From: Kazachstania africana CBS 2517
Lineage: Eukaryota; Ascomycota; Saccharomycetes; Saccharomycetales; Saccharomycetaceae
Reading direction: 5' to 3'
Assembly: GCF_000304475.1 (NCBI RefSeq)
Contig: NC_018947.1
Coordinates: 248,001 to 312,000 of the forward strand
Length of the DNA stretch: 64,000 nucleotides
Under the pieces are notes generated by a model, which worked only from the letters and a program-made list of their open reading frames with translations, was not told the origin of the DNA and made no database searches. Positions 1 through 9,404 of this stretch are shown in pieces. The first letter of the stretch is position 1, and each line of letters starts with the position of its first letter. The translations under genes were made by a program, and so were the position numbers.

Positions 1-65
1 AAGCATACATTTTTGATTTGTAACGTATATCAACCGAGAGTTAACCGAGAAGAGCACAAATAAGA

Positions 66-1040
66 ATGAGTATAGAAAATGGAGATAACATCACTTTCCA
101 TAGAGTGAAGAAACCGAGATTAATCATTTTAATAAGACACGGAGAGAGTGCTTCCAATAAAGATAAAACTGTGAACGAGTACATATCAAACCATACAGTC
201 CCATTAACGAAGGAAGGTTGGAAACAGGCGCATTCAGCAGGTGCGGCGTTGCTGAAAGTTCTAAATTTAGACAATAGAGACTTAGCGAACAAGATATCTG
301 AAAAATATACTTTACCTGAATCTAAATGTAGAACATTACCATTAGAAAGTTACGGTCCAATATGTAATAATAAGGATGAAAATATTGTGTTCTACACGTC
401 TCCTTATAAGAGAACAAGAGAAACTTTAAAAGGTGTGCTGAACGTCCTGGATGAATACAACGAATTGAATTGTAACGTACGTCCATGTGAAGGTGGTTCA
501 TATCAACCTTACGGTAAACAAAAGTATGCAGAATGGCCTATGGGGACACAGTCAAGTGGTGATTATAAAAACGATATCTCATCATTTACAGTTACGCAAA
601 AGGCAGCTGATAAAACTTATGTTAAATATAGAATCAAAGATGAACCGCGTATCAGAGAGCAAGATTTTGGTAATTATCAGGATATCAATAGCATGCAAGA
701 TGTTTTAAAGAAAAGGGCATCATATGGACATTTCTTTTTTAGATTCCCTCAAGGTGAAAGTGCGGCCGATGTCTATGATAGAGTAGCCAGTTTCCAAGAG
801 ACCATGTTCAGACATTTTGAAGAAAGACAATCTAAAAAGCTTAGGGATGTTATAGTATTAGTCACACATGGTATTTTTTTAAGAGTGTTCCTAATGAAAT
901 GGTTCAGGTGGACGTATGAAGAATTTGAATCATTCACTAATGTGCCTAATGGATGCATGATTGTCATGGAATTAGATGAACAATTGGATAGATATATACT
1001 AAGAACGAAACTGCCGAAATGGACAAATTGCGAAGAATGA
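66..1040 (+). CDS. DET1: Det1-like phosphoglycerate-mutase-family phosphatase (YDR051C homolog)
   Basis: A 324-residue member of the histidine phosphatase superfamily. The phosphohistidine signature RHGE lies at residues 24-27 and a second conserved histidine is in the VTHGIFLRV stretch near residue 267. S. cerevisiae Det1 (334 residues) is an acid-phosphatase-like protein linked to sterol movement between the ER and the plasma membrane; that role is taken from the homolog. No signal peptide is visible, so it is probably cytosolic. The ATG at 66 follows an A-rich leader and gives the expected length. It lies next to TPI1, as in S. cerevisiae, but in tandem with it on the same strand. Only 65 bases of its upstream region are inside the window. 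Identification is confident from family signatures and the TPI1 neighbour. Confidence 0.9.
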   Translation: MSIENGDNITFHRVKKPRLIILIRHGESASNKDKTVNEYISNHTVPLTKEGWKQAHSAGAALLKVLNLDNRDLANKISEKYTLPESKCRTLPLESYGPICNNKDENIVFYTSPYKRTRETLKGVLNVLDEYNELNCNVRPCEGGSYQPYGKQKYAEWPMGTQSSGDYKNDISSFTVTQKAADKTYVKYRIKDEPRIREQDFGNYQDINSMQDVLKKRASYGHFFFRFPQGESAADVYDRVASFQETMFRHFEERQSKKLRDVIVLVTHGIFLRVFLMKWFRWTYEEFESFTNVPNGCMIVMELDEQLDRYILRTKLPKWTNCEE

Positions 1041-1268
1041 AAGCTATTGTTCGGATGTAACTCCGTGCAACAACAGCCCCACTTCATCGAAATAACGACA
1101 CGAACATATCTATATATTTATATAAACATTCATCTACTAATAGATATTATTGAGGCATTTGATATTCCATACAGTGATTATTCAGTCGGAGAAATGCTCA
1201 TGCCATCCTCAATTCATTCATTGTTCCGTGAGCACCATTGACCTCATTTAAGTCGTGAAAATAGCACC

Positions 1269-1612
1269 ACCCATACAACACACAGTTTCGATCGGCTTCT
1301 TCTAATTTTTTTCCCACTGGCCAACATTTCCAATAGTGCGCATGCATGTCATCCGCGTGGTTTCTTCGCTAAAACAAGCTCATTACTTCCTACAGAAGAA
1401 GCGCATTCTTCTGCCCAAATTTTACTGCCTAATGATGATTAGTCTACTTTCCCTGATGAGCCTACTACCGGCAGCTGCAACGAGAAAACTATACAGAAGC
1501 TCACACTACTTCCACTAAAGTATCAACTTTCAATTAGCATCACATCACGGTGAAAATTTTGTAAAAAAAAAGTGAGACGGCAGCAATATTTCATGTTGCT
1601 TTCATATATATA
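1269..1612 (+). promoter_or_regulatory. TPI1 upstream region: Rap1-type site, Gcr1-type CT boxes, TATA box
   Basis: The 688-base gap between DET1 and TPI1 has no convincing gene. It contains ACCCATACA at 1269-1277, which matches the Rap1 core. CTTCC boxes at 1386-1390 and 1509-1513 match the Gcr1 core. TATATATA lies at 1605-1612, about 120 bases before the TPI1 ATG. Rap1 and Gcr1 are the known activators of yeast glycolytic genes, so the arrangement fits a strong glycolytic promoter. The sites were read by eye and binding is inferred. Confidence 0.6.
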
Positions 1613-1728
1613 GAAAAGCAAAAAATTCAAGTATTCTTTAATTGATTGTATCTGCCTTTAACTAATAATTTCTTCTATTTCTTGCTTTCTTCTCATCTCA
1701 TAAAAACATATAATTAAAATCAATAAAA

Positions 1729-2475
1729 ATGGCCAGAACTTTCTTCGTTGGTGGTAACTTCAAATTAAACGGTAACAAAAAATCCATTAAGGAAATTGTC
1801 GAAAGATTAAACGGCGCTTCCTTAGCTGAAGATGTCGAAGTTGTTGTCTGCCCACCAGCTGCTTACTTAGACTACACTGTCTCCTTAGTTAACAAGAAGC
1901 AACTTTCCGTCGGTGCTCAAAACACCTACTCTAAGGCTTCTGGTGCTTACACTGGTGAAAACTCTGTTGACCAAGTCAAGGACTTAGGTGCTAAGTGGGT
2001 CATCTTAGGTCACTCTGAAAGAAGAACTTACTTCCACGAAGATGACAAGATCGTTGCTGAAAAAACCAAGTTCGCTTTAGACAACGGTGTTGGTGTCATC
2101 TTATGTATTGGTGAAACTTTCGAAGAAAAAGAAGCCGGTATCACTTTACAAGTTGTTGAAAGACAATTAAACGCTGTCATTGCTGAAGTCAACGACTGGA
2201 CCAACGTCGTTATTGCTTACGAACCAGTCTGGGCTATTGGTACTGGTTTAGCTGCTACTGCTGATGATGCTCAAGAAATTCACGCTTCTATCAGAAAGTT
2301 CTTAGCTGAAAAATTAGGTGCTGATGCTGCTGAAAAGATCAGAATCTTATACGGTGGTTCTGCTAACGGTGCTAACTGTTCTACTTTCAAGGACAAGAAG
2401 GATGTTGATGGTTTCTTAGTCGGTGGTGCTTCTTTAAAGCCAGAATTCGTCGACATTGTCAACACTAGAAAATAA
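1729..2475 (+). CDS. TPI1: Triosephosphate isomerase
   Basis: A 248-residue TIM-barrel enzyme, the same length as S. cerevisiae Tpi1. It interconverts dihydroxyacetone phosphate and glyceraldehyde 3-phosphate in cytosolic glycolysis. Catalytic residues are visible: Asn10 and Lys12 near the N-terminus, His95 in ILGHSERR, and Glu165 in [11 protein letters not shown]; the phosphate-binding YGGSANGAN segment is near the C-terminus. The ATG sits in an A-rich context typical of highly expressed yeast genes. Codon use is strongly biased (AGA for Arg, GGT for Gly). Leucine is striking: 17 of 18 codons are TTA, one is CTT and none is TTG, which is the preferred codon in S. cerevisiae. The next gene, ALG14, converges on it. 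Identification is certain. Confidence 0.98.
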   Translation: MARTFFVGGNFKLNGNKKSIKEIVERLNGASLAEDVEVVVCPPAAYLDYTVSLVNKKQLSVGAQNTYSKASGAYTGENSVDQVKDLGAKWVILGHSERRTYFHEDDKIVAEKTKFALDNGVGVILCIGETFEEKEAGITLQVVERQLNAVIAEVNDWTNVVIAYEPVWAIGTGLAATADDAQEIHASIRKFLAEKLGADAAEKIRILYGGSANGANCSTFKDKKDVDGFLVGGASLKPEFVDIVNTRK

Positions 2476-2647
2476 GAAGTTTTTTAAAATGATAAATAAT
2501 TTATAAAGTCACTTTTTTTGTCTCAGTTGTATTTACTTATTTTATAGTCCAATGAATGAATATAGTATTAATGTTATATGATTTGCTTTAGTAAAAATAG
2601 AACTTTTTTCTCCTTAGTTTTTATTTATATATATATATGCAGATGCT

Positions 2648-3346
2648 TCAAACTAGTATACCAAAATATTTTGCTCTGGGGACAACTTCATGCAATTGTT
2701 CCCATTGAATTATGAATTCATCTGCTAACCAGTTCAAAATTTTACCTGTTAAACTTAACGTATTAATCCTTGCTAATGATTCCACGTAGACGATATTCGA
2801 GCTTGTGAATAACCAGAAAAAATCTATTAATTTGACCCATACTGCGATAATACAACATGTTCCAGGGCCGTTCAATAGAACTAGATGTGGTTTCCCCAAC
2901 ATAGAGAGTTTAATCTCCAAAATGTATCTGAAGGAAGTGATTAAAGTTTGTAAAATGCTGACAATACTCTGGAGAACGTTGGAGTTTACTTCTCTAGCTT
3001 TTTTGAAATGGTAACATTTTATAGAGAACGTAGGAAACTGCCTCATTAATTTCTTGAGCTTATCCAATGATTCATTATCAGAATATCCAACATACAAGTG
3101 ATTGTCCTTGTTTAATAGAAGAGCCTCATAATTTTGCAAAAGACGAAGCATTTCACCTGTGTGGCCACCAGAGCCCAGGAACACGAGCAAATGCAACGGC
3201 TTGGGCTCATGGCTTGTCAACTGAGTGGATCTTTTGTTGCTCCTATAATCATTATTCGTACGGGTGAAGGGCAGTATAGAGATGAGACGAACGTTGCAAA
3301 CAGTTAATACTACAGCTATTACCGAGTATAAATATGCGGAATCCAT
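2648..3346 (-). CDS. ALG14: UDP-GlcNAc transferase membrane anchor subunit Alg14
   Basis: A 232-residue protein (S. cerevisiae Alg14 has 237). With Alg13 it forms the ER enzyme that adds the second N-acetylglucosamine to dolichol-linked oligosaccharide; Alg14 anchors the catalytic subunit on the cytosolic face. A hydrophobic segment at about residues 5-25 is the expected N-terminal membrane anchor. The family motif GSGGHTGEM follows near residue 63, and a hydrophobic LVLLNGPGTCC segment lies in the middle. The open frame extends upstream only through GTG, so the ATG at 3346 was chosen. It runs convergent to TPI1 and divergent from the YBR071W homolog, which is also its neighbour in S. cerevisiae. 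Confidence 0.93.
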   Translation of the reverse strand: MDSAYLYSVIAVVLTVCNVRLISILPFTRTNNDYRSNKRSTQLTSHEPKPLHLLVFLGSGGHTGEMLRLLQNYEALLLNKDNHLYVGYSDNESLDKLKKLMRQFPTFSIKCYHFKKAREVNSNVLQSIVSILQTLITSFRYILEIKLSMLGKPHLVLLNGPGTCCIIAVWVKLIDFFWLFTSSNIVYVESLARINTLSLTGKILNWLADEFIIQWEQLHEVVPRAKYFGILV

Positions 3347-3597
3347 GCTTGTAATATGGCTAGCCACTCATAGTACGCAAGTAGATGGTGTAGCACATCC
3401 TTGTTCAACTATCTTGACTTTCCCAGCTGAAAAATATAAACGTGTTAAACGCGAAAATAGAATTTTGTTCAATTTACGCGAATGGACAAAATTGTGTGTT
3501 CCTGAATGAAAAGGCTATAAATATAAATAATAAAAATTGCTGAAAAGTTTCCTCTAGTAAAAGTCATACAAGTCTGGTAAGATACACTGGTGGAAAT

Positions 3598-4179
3598 ATG
3601 TTGAGGAACAGTACGAGAAGTGACTTGAATTCTTCTGATGGTAGAAGGAAAAGACAGTCTATGTTTATAGATTCTTTGGTGGTGCCCCCAAGAAATGACC
3701 TACAGAGAGTAAGAAATAATCACAGAAATGTAGAGTCGCTGTCTAAGGATAACATACAAACGTCCCATAGTGACAGCAGGTTGAGAAGAACTGTCCTTGT
3801 CGTAAATGAAAGAAATAAAAAAGAAGGACAATTGACTGTGCCTCGTCTAGGTCCTAATAGCAGAAATGCGAAGAATAGTAGTAGCAGTAGTACTACAGCC
3901 ACGATATCGAACGTTAGGAGTGACTCTAATTCCAGTATATCTTCAGTTGATTCGGTCTTTTCTGCTATTGATAGCAACATTCGTGACTTCCTGTATGAAC
4001 AATTAGAAAAGACCGCAAGTTCCAGCCAAATAGGTACAAGCTGCCCAAAGAAGAAATCGTTCTACGTAATAAAAGATGATAAACAAGACGGAGGAGCATG
4101 GTTAGAAATGAAAGAAGCATCTGACCCGGAGTCAGAGGCCTCATTTGCCTTTTCTAGAACACCGCTGGAATTCTACTAG
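3598..4179 (+). CDS. Uncharacterised serine-rich protein, YBR071W homolog
   Basis: A 193-residue protein, low in complexity and rich in Ser, Asn, Arg and Lys, with no recognisable enzyme domain or membrane segment. It lies between ALG14 and HSP26, exactly where S. cerevisiae has YBR071W (211 residues, function unknown), and the orientation is the same. Basic N-terminal patches (KRQS, RRT) and a serine run around residues 100-125 could be kinase targets, but that is inference. The C-terminal part, from about residue 125, looks less disordered and may hold the conserved core. Orthology rests mainly on position; the function is unknown. Confidence 0.75.
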   Translation: MLRNSTRSDLNSSDGRRKRQSMFIDSLVVPPRNDLQRVRNNHRNVESLSKDNIQTSHSDSRLRRTVLVVNERNKKEGQLTVPRLGPNSRNAKNSSSSSTTATISNVRSDSNSSISSVDSVFSAIDSNIRDFLYEQLEKTASSSQIGTSCPKKKSFYVIKDDKQDGGAWLEMKEASDPESEASFAFSRTPLEFY

Positions 4180-4570
4180 TCTTCCCTGGTCGGCCCCTTC
4201 CTCCCCTCAAAACTTGAACGTCTCATAATATTCATGCATCATGATCACTTTCTATTCGTCCAGAAAATAATAGCTACCAATAATTAATAATACTCATAAT
4301 ATAATTCTAATATACTTAATATCCGCAACGTTTTATACCAATAATTTGCTAGATTTTTCGAGAAATTCTTTGCTTGCGCTGCGGTGAATTCTGAGACAGG
4401 AAGGCAAGGAATGTTGCCATGGTTACCACGAAACCATTCATCGCAGAATAGAAGATATCTCTGGTAAAACCATCACAAAACATCCTAAACTACTCTAATG
4501 GGAAAAAGTAGGAGTCTATGAGGAGCCTGGGAGAATGGTAAGGAGCCCATAGGTACCCTTCAAATTCAGG

Positions 4571-4685
4571 TTCAGTTTAATTTGGATAAGTTCTAAATGT
4601 TTCTACAAAGTTCTGCTTAGTACGAAAGCAATCTTTGATATATACTATGCAATATCCCTAGTGATGTTTTGTAAACATATAAATA
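4571..4685 (+). promoter_or_regulatory. HSP26 promoter: step-type heat-shock element and TATA box
   Basis: In the 622-base gap before HSP26, TTC triplets occur at 4571, 4591, 4601 and 4611. The last three are spaced exactly 10 bases apart and the first is 20 bases upstream, in phase. This is the step-type Hsf1 element pattern (TTC, seven bases, TTC, seven bases, TTC). A second partial element, TTC-GA-GAA, is at 4357-4364. Two CCCCT stress elements (Msn2/4 type) are at 4194-4198 and 4203-4207. TATAAATA is at 4678-4685, about 117 bases before the ATG. Binding by Hsf1 and Msn2/4 is inferred from the known biology of HSP26. Confidence 0.65.
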
Positions 4686-4801
4686 CAGGGTGAGACTCCC
4701 AGTTTATAGATCTTAACAATCTTTTGTTTTTCATAGCACACCATACACATTAAACAATAAGAAGTTTAGTAAGTTTAATTAAATACATTTCAAAGTAAGC
4801 T

Positions 4802-5443
4802 ATGTCATCTGATCCATTCTACAATTTTTTTGATTCGATTAACAATGAAGTTCAATACTTCAACAGATTGTTAGATCCTGATTTCAGACCATATCGTCAG
4901 GGACAGCGTAGAACGTTGACTGACAGAGATCAAAACGAGGACCTAAACAGTCAATTAGTAAGACGTGACGAATATCAGCGTCCTAGATTATTCAACGATC
5001 TTAATGATTGGTTTAACAATGATTTATCATTGTTCCCTGTCAATAACTTGAGAAGCTCGGCTACTTTAGCTCCTCCAGTGGATATTTTAGATCACGATAA
5101 GAACTATGAATTGAAGGTCACTGTGCCAGGTGTTAAGGGTAAAGAAAACATTAACCTGGAATATCACAAAGAGAAAAATCAAATTGTGGTTACTGGTGAG
5201 ATCCCTGCCACCTTAACAGAAGATAATAAGGGGAAAGTCAAAGTTCAAGAGCGTGCTTCCGGTAAATTTAGAAGAGTTATTGGCTTGCCCGACTCACCAG
5301 GTATTGATGCTGATAACATCAAGGCAGACTATTCAGGCGGTATCCTAACATTGACAGTTCCAAAATTAGAACCTGCAGAAGAAGATGCTGCAAATAAGGT
5401 GCAAAAGATTGAAATCACTTCCCAAGAATCATGGAATAATTAA
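4802..5443 (+). CDS. HSP26: Small heat-shock protein Hsp26
   Basis: A 213-residue small heat-shock protein (S. cerevisiae Hsp26 has 214). It forms large cytosolic oligomers that hold unfolding proteins until Hsp104 and Hsp70 refold them. The N-terminal arm has the conserved FYNFFDSINNEV and WFNNDLSLFP segments. The alpha-crystallin domain spans roughly residues 92-195, from PVDILDHDKNYELKV to the GILTLTVPK strand. The C-terminal tail carries the family-specific KIEITSQESW ending. The ATG at 4802 gives an N-terminus matching the family. It stands directly after the YBR071W homolog as in S. cerevisiae, but is followed by VMS1, a gene that S. cerevisiae keeps on another chromosome. Confidence 0.97.
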   Translation: MSSDPFYNFFDSINNEVQYFNRLLDPDFRPYRQGQRRTLTDRDQNEDLNSQLVRRDEYQRPRLFNDLNDWFNNDLSLFPVNNLRSSATLAPPVDILDHDKNYELKVTVPGVKGKENINLEYHKEKNQIVVTGEIPATLTEDNKGKVKVQERASGKFRRVIGLPDSPGIDADNIKADYSGGILTLTVPKLEPAEEDAANKVQKIEITSQESWNN

Positions 5444-5611
5444 AAATGAATAATAGTTTATGACACTTTTTGATTTCAACCCTGAATAGATTTTTTTGGA
5501 TTATACAAAATGTATAGCAGGTATATACATATTTGGATTTAAGCTATTGTAAAAGAGAAGTTTTACTTCATATCGATTTGATTATCACTAAAGTATATAC
5601 TTATATTCAAC

Positions 5612-7501
5612 TTACTTGTTTTGACGTAATCTGGCTTCTGCTGCCCTTGCGCGTTGTTCTCTCATCAGTTTCCTTCTTTGTTCATCAGTCAACGAATTCA
5701 AATTTTGTTCTATTGAAACAAGTTTTCCACCATCTAATCTATGGCCTGGACCTCTCTTCGCTTCCTTTTCAAGTTTCTGTCTTTCTTTGGCGGCTTCTAG
5801 TTCTTTTTGTATTAGAGATTCGGTTTCTTTCCTATCATTTTCCTCTTTCATTTTATTTATCTCGCCAACTTCTTCTCTACTCAATGGTTCACCCACATGG
5901 GATTCACCCCAATTTGTAAAATGTTCGCCCAAGTTGTACCTGGCTATTTGGAACTCTTGTCTTATTGTCTCATTTTTACTCAAATCATATGCAGTTCTTC
6001 CATGGATATTTTTGATACGAGGATCCGACCTCAAATTCGAAAGTAACACGTTAATCATTCGTTTATGACCATTTTGTGACGCATAATGTAACATGGTAGG
6101 AGTGTACATGTATTTCGATTCCGGTTCTAGCTTGACATTAACATCGACTTTGGATTTGCGTAGATATGCAATTAGTAACGGCGCCCTGCCTTTCTTTAGT
6201 AAAGAAACTAACTCTTCTGTATGTTTTTCTTCAGGAGATAATTCTTGAAGTGCCCTATCCTGTTTTGGAGCTTCAGTTTTCGATACTTCTTTCTTAACTT
6301 CGGTTTTCTTGACAGGTTCTGGCTTTGGCTTGGGCACTGTCTTAAGGTATGTTAGTTCACACCATGCTTTCTTCAACTCATGTATTGTTGGCCTATTTGT
6401 GGTGAATGGAAAAGATTTGATTCTTGCATCATGCTTATCAAGTGTTGAAGGTTCTTCAATGAATAGTCTCCTATCATTGGCATTTCTTGCCCTAATATAA
6501 ATGTTTTCACATTTCTCCAAATATGGTTGCCATTCCTTCAATAGACTTTGTACATCTGTTTTCAATGCAGCTTCGTTATATCTACGTAGTGTGGACCCTG
6601 CAGAATTGGCTTTACCTTTTGCATTATCCATTGCAGATTGGGAGCCACCCTGTTTCCTTCTTGTAGTATATCTATGGAAGGTTTTATGCTCTAAAAATAT
6701 CACTGCATGTTCTTGCAAAGAGTCTTTTGAATTTTTACCTCTATTGAAGTTACTACCTATTTTCATTCGTTGATGGGATACTATTGCCCCAGCAAAATGG
6801 CCACCTCCAATCATGAATAGAGCGGATATCGCATTACTTGAATATTCAAGATCTTCATTCCAGCTATTAATTGCCGATGTTGGATGATCCAACTGCTTCA
6901 GGCTGAATATGTTCTTGTAAATTCCAAACGCTTCTGTATCTGCTAAAAGATTTGATTTGTAGTATATTTGCGAAGATTTTGTACTTAAATGACTAACGGT
7001 CTTGCTCGAAGATAAATCGTCAAATATGTTGATCTTTTCATTGAACTCATTTTCAAATTCTTCATCAGTTTCGCTTTCAGTGCTATCTGAACCATCATCT
7101 GAACTTTCCTCACTAGTTTCCTTGATATCAGTCAAGGAAGTTTCCTCTTGAGGATCATATTTTTTCTGAGAGGTATCATATTCATCGTAAGTGATAGGTG
7201 GTAGATTTCTTAGAGACCTTTTTATATTTAATGTATGGAACTCCGCTTGATAGTGCTTTCTTTGAATCAATTGATTTTCGAAATCCAGATTACAGGCATT
7301 ACAATGGAACTTATTGGCACTTTGATCAACTTTAACTATCTTACTTTCAATTGGAATGGCGTCTAAAATGCTCGGTTCCACTGCAACGGCGTCACATTCA
7401 TTTAGATTTTGATCGAAAGACATCAAATGTAGTGAAGTTCTGACTTCCCCTGATAAATCGTATACATATAAATCGTTCTTTCTAAACTTGGCTTCAGACA
7501 T
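5612..7501 (-). CDS. VMS1: Vms1 peptidyl-tRNA-cleaving quality-control factor
   Basis: A 629-residue protein (S. cerevisiae Vms1 has 632). Vms1 partners Cdc48 and releases nascent chains from stalled 60S ribosomes, protecting mitochondria. A C2H2 zinc finger lies at about residues 66-90 (CNACNLDF with two histidines). The release-factor-like VLRF1 domain follows, with the catalytic GSQ motif visible as KQGGSQ near residue 288. An ankyrin-like region is around residues 455-510. A charged coiled coil and an arginine-rich C-terminus ending near REQRARAAEARL fit the Cdc48-binding VIM motif. An acidic linker lies near residues 125-150. It is tandem with HEM12, 164 bases apart, similar to the S. 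cerevisiae neighbourhood. Confidence 0.95.
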   Translation of the reverse strand: MSEAKFRKNDLYVYDLSGEVRTSLHLMSFDQNLNECDAVAVEPSILDAIPIESKIVKVDQSANKFHCNACNLDFENQLIQRKHYQAEFHTLNIKRSLRNLPPITYDEYDTSQKKYDPQEETSLTDIKETSEESSDDGSDSTESETDEEFENEFNEKINIFDDLSSSKTVSHLSTKSSQIYYKSNLLADTEAFGIYKNIFSLKQLDHPTSAINSWNEDLEYSSNAISALFMIGGGHFAGAIVSHQRMKIGSNFNRGKNSKDSLQEHAVIFLEHKTFHRYTTRRKQGGSQSAMDNAKGKANSAGSTLRRYNEAALKTDVQSLLKEWQPYLEKCENIYIRARNANDRRLFIEEPSTLDKHDARIKSFPFTTNRPTIHELKKAWCELTYLKTVPKPKPEPVKKTEVKKEVSKTEAPKQDRALQELSPEEKHTEELVSLLKKGRAPLLIAYLRKSKVDVNVKLEPESKYMYTPTMLHYASQNGHKRMINVLLSNLRSDPRIKNIHGRTAYDLSKNETIRQEFQIARYNLGEHFTNWGESHVGEPLSREEVGEINKMKEENDRKETESLIQKELEAAKERQKLEKEAKRGPGHRLDGGKLVSIEQNLNSLTDEQRRKLMREQRARAAEARLRQNK

Positions 7502-7665
7502 GCCTAGTTGGTTCTATCTAATGATCTTATCTTACTTAGAATCTGATCATTGAAATTCGAGCTTGTATAGTGGCAATTTCAGTAATTTTTTTCAGAATAG
7601 ATCAATGCCTGATGTTGAAAATTCCAATTACGAAGATATACAAATTATAAGCAATATATACAAAA

Positions 7666-8775
7666 CTATTGAGATCCAATTCTATGGCATTCTTGTAAGA
7701 AGAATCTAATTTTTTCTGGATCCATGAATGGATGGGTACCATGGCCAAAATTAACAATATAATGTCTTTTACCACCGCCAAAGCTCGTTATCATATGCTC
7801 CACTTTCTTAGAAATGATCTCTTCACTACCATAAATGATACCTGGATCTAAGTTTCCTTGTAAAGTGACACGACCGTTGTTAATTTTAGTTGCATATGTG
7901 GGGTCCCATGACCAGTCTAAGGAAACAGCATCGAAATTCAAGCCACACAATTTATCAAGAGCGTACCATGAATTTTTAGCAAAGATGATCATTGGAATCT
8001 TATCCTCTACACCATATTCTTTGAGTCTTTGTGGTACCGTTTCACTGATCCTTTTCAAATAAGGTAACGAAAATTCATCGAAATCCATTGAAGAAAGTTC
8101 GCCGCCCCAACTTTCAAAGACTTGTAACAGTTGGGCACCAGCAACAACTTGCTTGCAAAGAAATTCGATTGCCACGTCTGTAATCTTATTCAATAATTTA
8201 TGAATCAATTCTGGGTACGTATTGATTAATTCCTTGACAAATCTGAAAATCTTACTTGAACCACCCTCTACCATGTAGACTAAAAGCGTCCATGGTGCAC
8301 CGATGAAGCCAAACAGTGGCACTTCACCATTCAATTTCATTCTAGTGAGTCTAATTGAATCAAATGCCCATAAGAGACTCTTCTCCAATGCAACCTCGTA
8401 ATTTAATACATCTTCAATATCTTGTACTGTTCTGATAGGATGTTGGAAAACGGGACCTCTGCCATCGATCATTTCAACGTTCATCCCCATAGCCTGTGGG
8501 ATAACCAATATGTCACTGAAAATGATAGCAGCGTCGATTAATCCTTCATATCTTCTAATTGGCTGTAAAGTGACCTCAGAGGCCAATTCTGCATCCTGAC
8601 ATAGCTCAAAAAAGTTTCTACCGTTTTTTACCTCGTGGTACTCTGGCAAATAACGACCAGCTTGTCTCATTATCCAGCATGGTGGCCTTTCGACCGTTTC
8701 TCCTTTCAATGTCCTTAGGATAAGATCATTCTTCAACGGTGGGAAATCCTTCTTTATAGTCAATGAAGAGGTCAT
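7666..8775 (-). CDS. HEM12: Uroporphyrinogen decarboxylase
   Basis: A 369-residue cytosolic enzyme of haem synthesis that converts uroporphyrinogen III to coproporphyrinogen III by four decarboxylations. The substrate-binding signature [10 protein letters not shown] starts at residue 37. Other conserved segments are [22 protein letters not shown] and [14 protein letters not shown]. cerevisiae Hem12 has 362 residues, so the length is normal. Start ATG at 8775. The S. cerevisiae neighbour on one side (VMS1) is kept; on the other side the next gene is OAZ1, a chromosome XVI gene in S. cerevisiae, so a rearrangement junction lies just upstream. HEM3, another gene of the same pathway, lies 52 kb away in this window; I see no sign that they are co-regulated. 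Confidence 0.97.
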   Translation of the reverse strand: MTSSLTIKKDFPPLKNDLILRTLKGETVERPPCWIMRQAGRYLPEYHEVKNGRNFFELCQDAELASEVTLQPIRRYEGLIDAAIIFSDILVIPQAMGMNVEMIDGRGPVFQHPIRTVQDIEDVLNYEVALEKSLLWAFDSIRLTRMKLNGEVPLFGFIGAPWTLLVYMVEGGSSKIFRFVKELINTYPELIHKLLNKITDVAIEFLCKQVVAGAQLLQVFESWGGELSSMDFDEFSLPYLKRISETVPQRLKEYGVEDKIPMIIFAKNSWYALDKLCGLNFDAVSLDWSWDPTYATKINNGRVTLQGNLDPGIIYGSEEIISKKVEHMITSFGGGKRHYIVNFGHGTHPFMDPEKIRFFLQECHRIGSQ

Positions 8776-9254
8776 GGTTGTCCTTCAATTCGAACTGTAT
8801 CTACGAAAGAGTGGTAGATTTATGGCAAGAATGGCCCATAGTTGCTATTTAAATCGTATATACTTGGGTCGTATAAGAACCGATAAACTGGGTCGATGGG
8901 ACATCTTCGAGACATTTTGTCGCTGTGAACGATACTGGCATACTAGGCCAACCAATCGACATCCAACTGGCAGTCCCTCTTAAGTGCATCACATAGCAAT
9001 ATATAAGATGGTAAACATCTGCATGTTCGTCCTGGAGCGTTGCTACCATTAGCTGAAGGCCCGGCAGGAAAGCTTCGATCAGACAACTTCACCCAAAGAC
9101 AAAACTAACACACTCTTCGCTACTCGAACCATTTCCCATACACCCATTCGGAGCTCTCTAGCACCCGTAGCCGTAACTGTCTCATCATCGTCGTTATTAA
9201 ACAGATCTTCTGAATGAAGTCAAAGTGAATGTTTTGGCATGTTGACCCGGAATT

Positions 9255-9303
9255 TCACGTGACCGGGAAAAGTCGAATTTCCTTTCTTTCTTGATAACTG
9301 TGG
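9255..9303 (+). promoter_or_regulatory. OAZ1 upstream: Cbf1-type TCACGTGA and Met31/32-type AACTGTGG
   Basis: The gene-free stretch between HEM12 and OAZ1 holds TCACGTGA at 9255-9262 (Cbf1 consensus on the minus strand: GTCACGTG) and AACTGTGG at 9296-9303 (core of the Met31/Met32 site). They are 33 bases apart and about 100-150 bases before the likely OAZ1 start at 9405. A Cbf1 site paired with a Met31/32 site is the known layout of sulfur-amino-acid (Met4) promoters. A weaker Rap1-like ACACCCATTC is at 9140-9149. Nothing else of note was seen in the gap. Confidence 0.45.
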
Positions 9304-9404
9304 ATATGAAAGCGATGCAAGTAGCATTTAATATGAGAGTATTTAAACAGGTTGGTACAAACTGTACAGAATTCCTTTTTGAGCACACTGTAAGTGGGTT
9401 AGGA

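Noticed and set aside
1047..1518. Frames of 64 and 60 codons between DET1 and TPI1
   Set aside because: The first starts at a TTG and overlaps nothing conserved; the region contains the TPI1 promoter motifs instead.
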